Part shown: one piece after another, positions 1 through 4,200 of the stretch | Numbering within the stretch: position 1 is the stretch's first letter | Layout of the letters: every line of letters begins with the position of its first letter | Source of the DNA: an uncultured Synergistia bacterium | Lineage (GTDB): Bacteria; Eremiobacterota; SpSt-956; JAKJGF01 | Assembly (NCBI GenBank): GCA_937888925.1 | Contig: CALARM010001181.1 | Span: 1 to 6,884, forward strand | DNA: 6,884 bases | Direction: 5' to 3' | Notes under the pieces: generated by a model | What the model was told of the DNA's origin: nothing | Database searches by the model: none | The model's input: the letters and a program-made list of their open reading frames with translations, nothing else | Translations under genes and position numbers: made by a program

Positions 1-1
1 T

Positions 2-115
2 ATAGTTTCTCTTGAAGCATATCGTGAAGGTGCACCCAAAGGAAGAGGAGATATTGTATTCGGTGCCTTCGATCCTCCGAAATGGTATTGCCCCTACTGT
101 GGAGCACAGTTATAG
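2..115 (+). CDS. 3' end of an unidentified gene; product ends in a CPYCG zinc-ribbon-like motif
   Basis: An open frame enters from the left edge and gives 37 residues before a TAG stop at 113-115. The end of the protein reads PPKWYCPYCGAQL. A CPxCG knuckle is typical of one half of a zinc ribbon; the partner cysteines, if any, would be upstream of the window. No other frame here is as convincing, and the frame stops 11 bases before a strong hairpin, as expected of a gene end. The family cannot be named from so short a piece. Codon use (AGA, GGA, ATA) fits the rest of the window. That it codes is fairly sure; metal binding is inferred from the motif alone. Confidence 0.65.
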   Translation: MVSLEAYREGAPKGRGDIVFGAFDPPKWYCPYCGAQL

Positions 116-126
116 TTCTTTATATA

Positions 127-156
127 AGAATGCTCTTCCTCCGGGAAGAGCATTCT
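127..156. terminator. Hairpin between convergent genes, probable bidirectional terminator
   Basis: A perfect 13-bp stem pairs AGAATGCTCTTCC (127-139) with its complement (144-156) around the loop TCCG. C(UCCG)G belongs to the very stable UNCG tetraloop class. It lies 11 bases after the stop of the left plus-strand gene and overlaps the stop codon (155-157) of the convergent minus-strand gene by two bases. Neither side has a classic U-tract: the plus transcript continues TAAAAAAG and the minus transcript continues TATATAAAG. The T-run on the minus strand comes before the stem. It may act as a terminator with a weak tail or as an mRNA 3' end stabiliser. Confidence 0.65.
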
Positions 157-646
157 AAAAAAGTCTGAATTTATAAAAAAAATAACCGTTATAAAGATTG
201 ATTAAAAAATAATATCTTTCAAGAAAAGGTAGTTTATTACGAATATTCTCCACTGTCAGTAATTGAACCGCAGATTTAAGATTACAATCTTCAAAACAAA
301 TATCCTCTTTTGTAGAAAAATAAGGATAAAGCCTGCAGGACATAGGTCTGACCGGGTAGATACTGCATGAATGATTCTTATAAAAAGGACAGACAGGATA
401 AATAAAATTTCCGTCTTTTTTCTTTTTATTAATATAATCTTTAAAAAATTTTACTCTTCTTTCTGAAATAGAAGTTTCACATAAAAAACTCTCTATATAG
501 TCATACTCCAGCATGTATATACCGAGCTTTGCTTCTACAGAACAACAGCGAAAGCATTCTTTGCATGGATTTACAGAGACTTTATGAATATATCTGTTGG
601 ATTCTTCATATATGCCGGACAGTTCTCTGTAATACCATTTATGCAT
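155..646 (-). CDS. CxxCxxCC family protein (YkgJ/UPF0153-type putative zinc- or iron-chelating domain)
   Basis: The 163-residue protein carries the family signature C28-x2-C31-x2-C34-C35, followed by a second block C86-P ... C94-S-I-Y-P-x-R-P-x-x-C104-R-x-Y-P. Both blocks match the widespread family known as the CxxCxxCC or putative zinc/iron-chelating domain. The cysteines probably bind a metal or an Fe-S cluster; the biochemical role of most members is unknown. Two more cysteines (C117, C121) form a CxxxC just after the core. The tail (about 125-163) is rich in Phe, Tyr and Leu. There is no signal peptide, so it is likely cytosolic. The start at 646 is supported by AAAGG at about 656-660, nine bases upstream. 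The 121-bp gap to the upstream same-strand gene has no clear terminator, so co-transcription is possible. Family assignment is confident, function is not. Confidence 0.88.
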   Translation of the reverse strand: MHKWYYRELSGIYEESNRYIHKVSVNPCKECFRCCSVEAKLGIYMLEYDYIESFLCETSISERRVKFFKDYINKKKKDGNFIYPVCPFYKNHSCSIYPVRPMSCRLYPYFSTKEDICFEDCNLKSAVQLLTVENIRNKLPFLERYYFLINLYNGYFFYKFRLF

Positions 647-670
647 ATTTATTAACCTTTATATAAAAAT

Positions 671-726
671 CGTAACGCGTGACGGGCGGAACATTCATGG
701 CCGTTAGTAACGCATAATCCGTAACG
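671..726. repeat. Degenerate CGTAACG-type heptamer cluster in intergenic DNA
   Basis: CGTAACG occurs at 671-677, directly followed by the variant CGTGACG at 678-684. A small palindrome CGTTAGTAACG sits at 702-712, and CGTAACG returns at 720-726. This stretch is much richer in CG dinucleotides than the genes around it. It lies between two minus-strand genes and shows no open frame or hairpin of note. It looks like a decayed short-repeat array. A related string, GTAACGGTTAG, is seen at 1129-1139. Confidence 0.5.
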
Positions 727-744
727 ACTGTTTCATCTTTTACC

Positions 745-772
745 GGTCACTGGTCACTGGTCACTGGTCACT
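745..772. repeat. Four exact tandem copies of the 7-mer GGTCACT
   Basis: The units are at 745-751, 752-758, 759-765 and 766-772, all identical (AGTGACC on the minus strand). The rightmost unit contains the TGA stop (768-770, minus strand) of the 106-residue gene, so the repeat reaches into the gene's end. With a period of seven, the array reads through all three frames in turn. Four exact units argue for recent slippage or recent arrival. Confidence 0.9.
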
Positions 773-1088
773 GATCGATCCCTTTCGGTCTCTTAGATTT
801 ACTCTTTTTGCTGCCTATAAGTTCATAATAAAGTTTTGCATTATTAACCTCTATAGCTCTGGCCATAGCACTTATTAAAAATGTTATGGTCTCCCCTGTG
901 GCGGCACCTACGGAGGTATATATAATACCCTGAAGAGCCTCTTCCATTGTAAGTTTTTTATCTTTTGAGTATAACTCTTCTTTTATGGCCTTTTCCACAC
1001 TCTCTCCTATTCTCTTTGAGAGTTCTTCATAATGTTTGTCAAGGTGGTCTTTAAAGAATTGTTCCGCATCAATACCTATTTTTGCCAT
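768..1088 (-). CDS. Hypothetical 106-residue helical protein, function unknown
   Basis: I do not recognise this family. The protein looks largely helical. Residues 8-45 are a charged amphipathic stretch rich in Glu and Lys. Residues 50-80 are a more hydrophobic, small-residue segment (GIIYTSVGAATGETITFLIS) that is broken by Glu66, so it is probably a buried helix pair and not a membrane span. The last 14 residues are a basic tail (KKSKSKRPKG). The ATG at 1088 is preceded by AGGGAG (1099-1104) about ten bases upstream, a good ribosome binding site, which supports this as a real gene. It is divergent from the giant TPR-kinase gene and lies upstream of the CxxCxxCC gene on the same strand. Its stop codon lies inside the GGTCACT array, so the original C-terminus may have been altered by that repeat. 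Confidence 0.75.
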   Translation of the reverse strand: MAKIGIDAEQFFKDHLDKHYEELSKRIGESVEKAIKEELYSKDKKLTMEEALQGIIYTSVGAATGETITFLISAMARAIEVNNAKLYYELIGSKKSKSKRPKGIDQ

Positions 1089-1121
1089 TTCAAATCAACT
1101 CCCTGATGAATGTTGTAGCCT

Positions 1122-1145
1122 GTGAAATGTAACGGTTAGTTTCAC
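1122..1145. promoter_or_regulatory. Nested inverted repeat in the divergent intergenic region, possible operator
   Basis: GTGAAA (1122-1127) is matched by TTTCAC (1140-1145). Inside lies the near-concentric palindrome TAACGGTTA (1130-1138). The site is between the start of the 106-residue gene (1088) and the promoter of the TPR-kinase gene (1192-1200), where a shared regulator could bind. The arms are short and the inner and outer centres differ by half a base, so chance is possible. The rest of 1089-1207 is AT-rich spacer; I see no convincing minus-strand promoter in it. Confidence 0.3.
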
Positions 1146-1191
1146 TGCTCACATATAAAAAATTCCACAATAGCACATGAAATCCTTTTTA

Positions 1192-1200
1192 TGTTATAAT
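1192..1200 (+). promoter_or_regulatory. Extended -10 promoter of the TPR-kinase gene, probably giving a leaderless mRNA
   Basis: TGTTATAAT holds a perfect TATAAT (1195-1200) with the TG extension (1192-1193). No good -35 box is seen at 16-18 bases spacing, as is common for extended -10 promoters. The ATG of the giant gene begins at 1208, seven bases after the -10, which is where transcription normally starts. The bases between, CTCACCT, hold no Shine-Dalgarno sequence. Confidence 0.6.
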
Positions 1201-1207
1201 CTCACCT

Positions 1208-4200
1208 ATGAAAGAAAAGTTTTATCCTTTAGCCCTAAAGGAAAAGAATTTTTTAGAATATTTACTTAAACTTTTTGAAAAACCTGAAGAATATCGCCTG
1301 GGAATCAATTATATTACATCCGGCAATACAGATCAGGCTGTTTCCGAATTTAAGAGTTTAAAAAAAGATTTTCCCGTATGTTTCAATCTCGGTCTTACTT
1401 ACTGGCTGAATAAAGACTATATAAAAGCATCTTCTTCATTTTATGAAGCACTTACGAGAACGTCGGGAAAAGATAAAAAGAAGGTAACTTTTTTTTATTT
1501 TCAGAGTCTTTTTTATCTCTCTATATGGTATTTGAACAAAAGAGACTTTTCCCGTCTTGAAGATGTACTGGCACAGACATCCCTGATTTCCTTATCTTCC
1601 TGGAAATACCCGGGAGACGATTTCTCTCTGTATAAACTGATGAAATCTGTATTATACCTGATAGAAGGTCTTGTTTATCTAAAAAAAAATGATGTAATGA
1701 AAGGACTGAAATATTTCAGAACTTCCCTTAAATGGAATAAAAATTCACCTCTTACTTTTTATTATCTTGCTATGGCTGAAGGACAGTTAAAAAATTTCTC
1801 TAAAGCCTCTTATTATATAGACAGAGGTCTTAAAATTTCTCCCTGTTCGTCTTATTTAACTTCTCTCAAAAAAATTATTTGCCGGTACAGAAAAGATGAA
1901 GAGAGTAAAGAAAAAAACCCCTTTCTGTCCATAAGTGACCCTGATCCTTTAACAATAAGGAATTTTTCCTGGCTTCTTCTTATGGAAGGTTCGCCCGGCA
2001 TGACCCTGACATATCTGGAAAAAGGTATTTCATTATGCCATGTTTCATCATCACTCTTTCTCTATAAAGGTCTCGCCCTGGAGTATGTCAATCAATTCGA
2101 AGAGTCCCTCGCTGCCTATCAGAAAGCTTTTGAGTTTTCCGACAGGGATTTTTACGGAGACATGCTGCTCGGCAGGGCTTTTTACAAACATTCTCTTTAT
2201 ACGAAGGCAAAAGAATTCTTCGAGAAAGCTCTGAAAAAAGAAGAAAATTCTGTATCAGTACTTCTATACCTGTCGGAAATTTCCGTAAAGGAAGGTCATT
2301 ATTCGGAAGGCATCACATATCTTGAAAAACTCACAGAAATTAAAGGAGATCATGTCATACCATCACTGGTATATTTAATGAATTGCTTCTATCTTAAAGA
2401 GGAATATATTAAAGCACTGGATATTTCATCCAGAATATTTATAGAAGATAAAGAACTTTTCTACAGGCCGGGAATAAGATTTTTCAGATCCTTAATTTAT
2501 CTGGATATGAATAAAATAGATAATGCTCTTCTGGAAGTAAATGACAGCCTGAGATTCGATGCAAAGAACCCTTTAGCTTTAAGTTATAAAGGTTTTATAA
2601 TGACTGTAAAAACTTCAAGACATAAATTCTTAAAAAATTTCAGAGAACCATTATCACTGTTTGCAAAGGCCCTGAATATTGATTTTCAATGTCCTGCAGT
2701 CTATCTTCACCTCTACTGTCTCTATCATCTTACAGGAGACAGGAAAAAAAAAGACTGGACTTTAAGTAATCTCTGCCGGATGGAAATAGAAGAAAGAGAT
2801 ATAAAGATATTTAAAAAGTTCTTTCCTGATCTGTTCAGAGAAATTAGAGATAAGATTAAAATAAAAGATCCTGTAAAATATGGACTAATTTCTTCCATTT
2901 CAGAAAAACAGTTTATAGATAATTTTTCTCCCTTCAGAATGTTCGCCATGTCCTGTGAAGAAGAAATATTGCTTTTCAGCCACATATATAAAACATTATT
3001 TACCCATCCATACAGTTATCCCCCGTTCCTTCTCTCAGGCACACTTTATGGCCAGAAAGAATTTTCACTCTTTCATATAAAAACCTTTATGGAATTTATG
3101 GGAGATAATCCTGTAATGATTGACATAATAAATGATTTTTATATAAAAACAAAAGACAAATCTTCAGAAGCCCTTGAAAATTACCGTCTTATATTTTCTC
3201 TGAATCCTGATAAGGAAAATAATACAATATTCCTGGCAAAATTATTAAGGGAACAGGAAGACTTCTCTATTCCGTCACTGCCTGTATATGAAAAATGCTG
3301 GCTATTGAGACAGGAAGATAAAGAGAACCTGATGGCTCTCGTTAAAACACTTCTCATACATGGAAAAACTACGGATTCCCTGTTTAAACTATGTCTTCAG
3401 ATTTATCTCTCAGGGAAAGATTTCTCGGAACGGGACAGACTCCTGTCTTTTATGGCGGAAAAATTTCTGTCTGAAAAAAATAACAGCTATATAGCTCAAA
3501 GAATTTATATAGATATTTTGAAATCAGCCATATCAGAGCAATTAAAAGATTCTGTAATGGATTTTCTGACAGACATATTTCTGGAAGAGAGAAGACTCGA
3601 TGAACTGGCACTCGGTCTCTATTTAAACAGATACAGCTTATATCCTGATAATAAAGAAACCATTCTCATCTGTGCCAGTGCCCTTCTTGTAAATAAAATA
3701 ACGGATAAATTTACAGGGGAGATTTACCGTAAATCCTGGGAAATAAATAGATACGACAGAGCCAGTTTTATAATGTGGGTTTATATTAATTATTCAATGG
3801 GTAGGGGCGAGGTTACCTCGCCCCTACCGGCATGGCCGGTGGAAACATCGTCGGAGCAAAAGGAATATCTCGAAAAAGCTCTTTCTATAATCCTATCTGA
3901 CCCGGACAGATATACCGGGCAGTTCTGGTATGATATTTCAATAAGGGTTATCCATTCTATTGCCCTTATATATCTATCTGAAGAAAGAAAAGACAGAAAA
4001 GCTTTAGAGACCTATAAAAGATCAATAAAAATTAACGGTGAAAATGAAAAATTAAAATATTACCTCCTTCTTTCTGCCCTGAAAAATAAATGGTATGACA
4101 TTGATGCCATTGAAATTTACCGCTATTTCTTTAACAGAGAAGATGTGCCGGTGAAAATAAGAGAAGAAATAGTAAATGCCATGTTAGAGATTTATGATTC

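Noticed and set aside
745..772. CRISPR-like array
   Set aside because: The units are seven bases and directly adjacent, with no spacers, so this is a simple tandem repeat.
2040..2234. Open plus-strand frame of 64 codons
   Set aside because: It lies wholly inside the giant TPR frame in another phase and reads as low-complexity Ser/Phe sequence with no family motif.
2725..2985. Open minus-strand frame of 86 codons
   Set aside because: It is antisense to the TPR frame; its Ser/Ile/Leu-rich sequence is what reverse reading of this AT-rich coding DNA gives.
3800..3828. Intrinsic terminator inside the giant gene
   Set aside because: The stem is strong, but no U-tract follows (CGGCATGGCC comes next) and the reading frame continues for over 1000 codons, so a terminator is unlikely.
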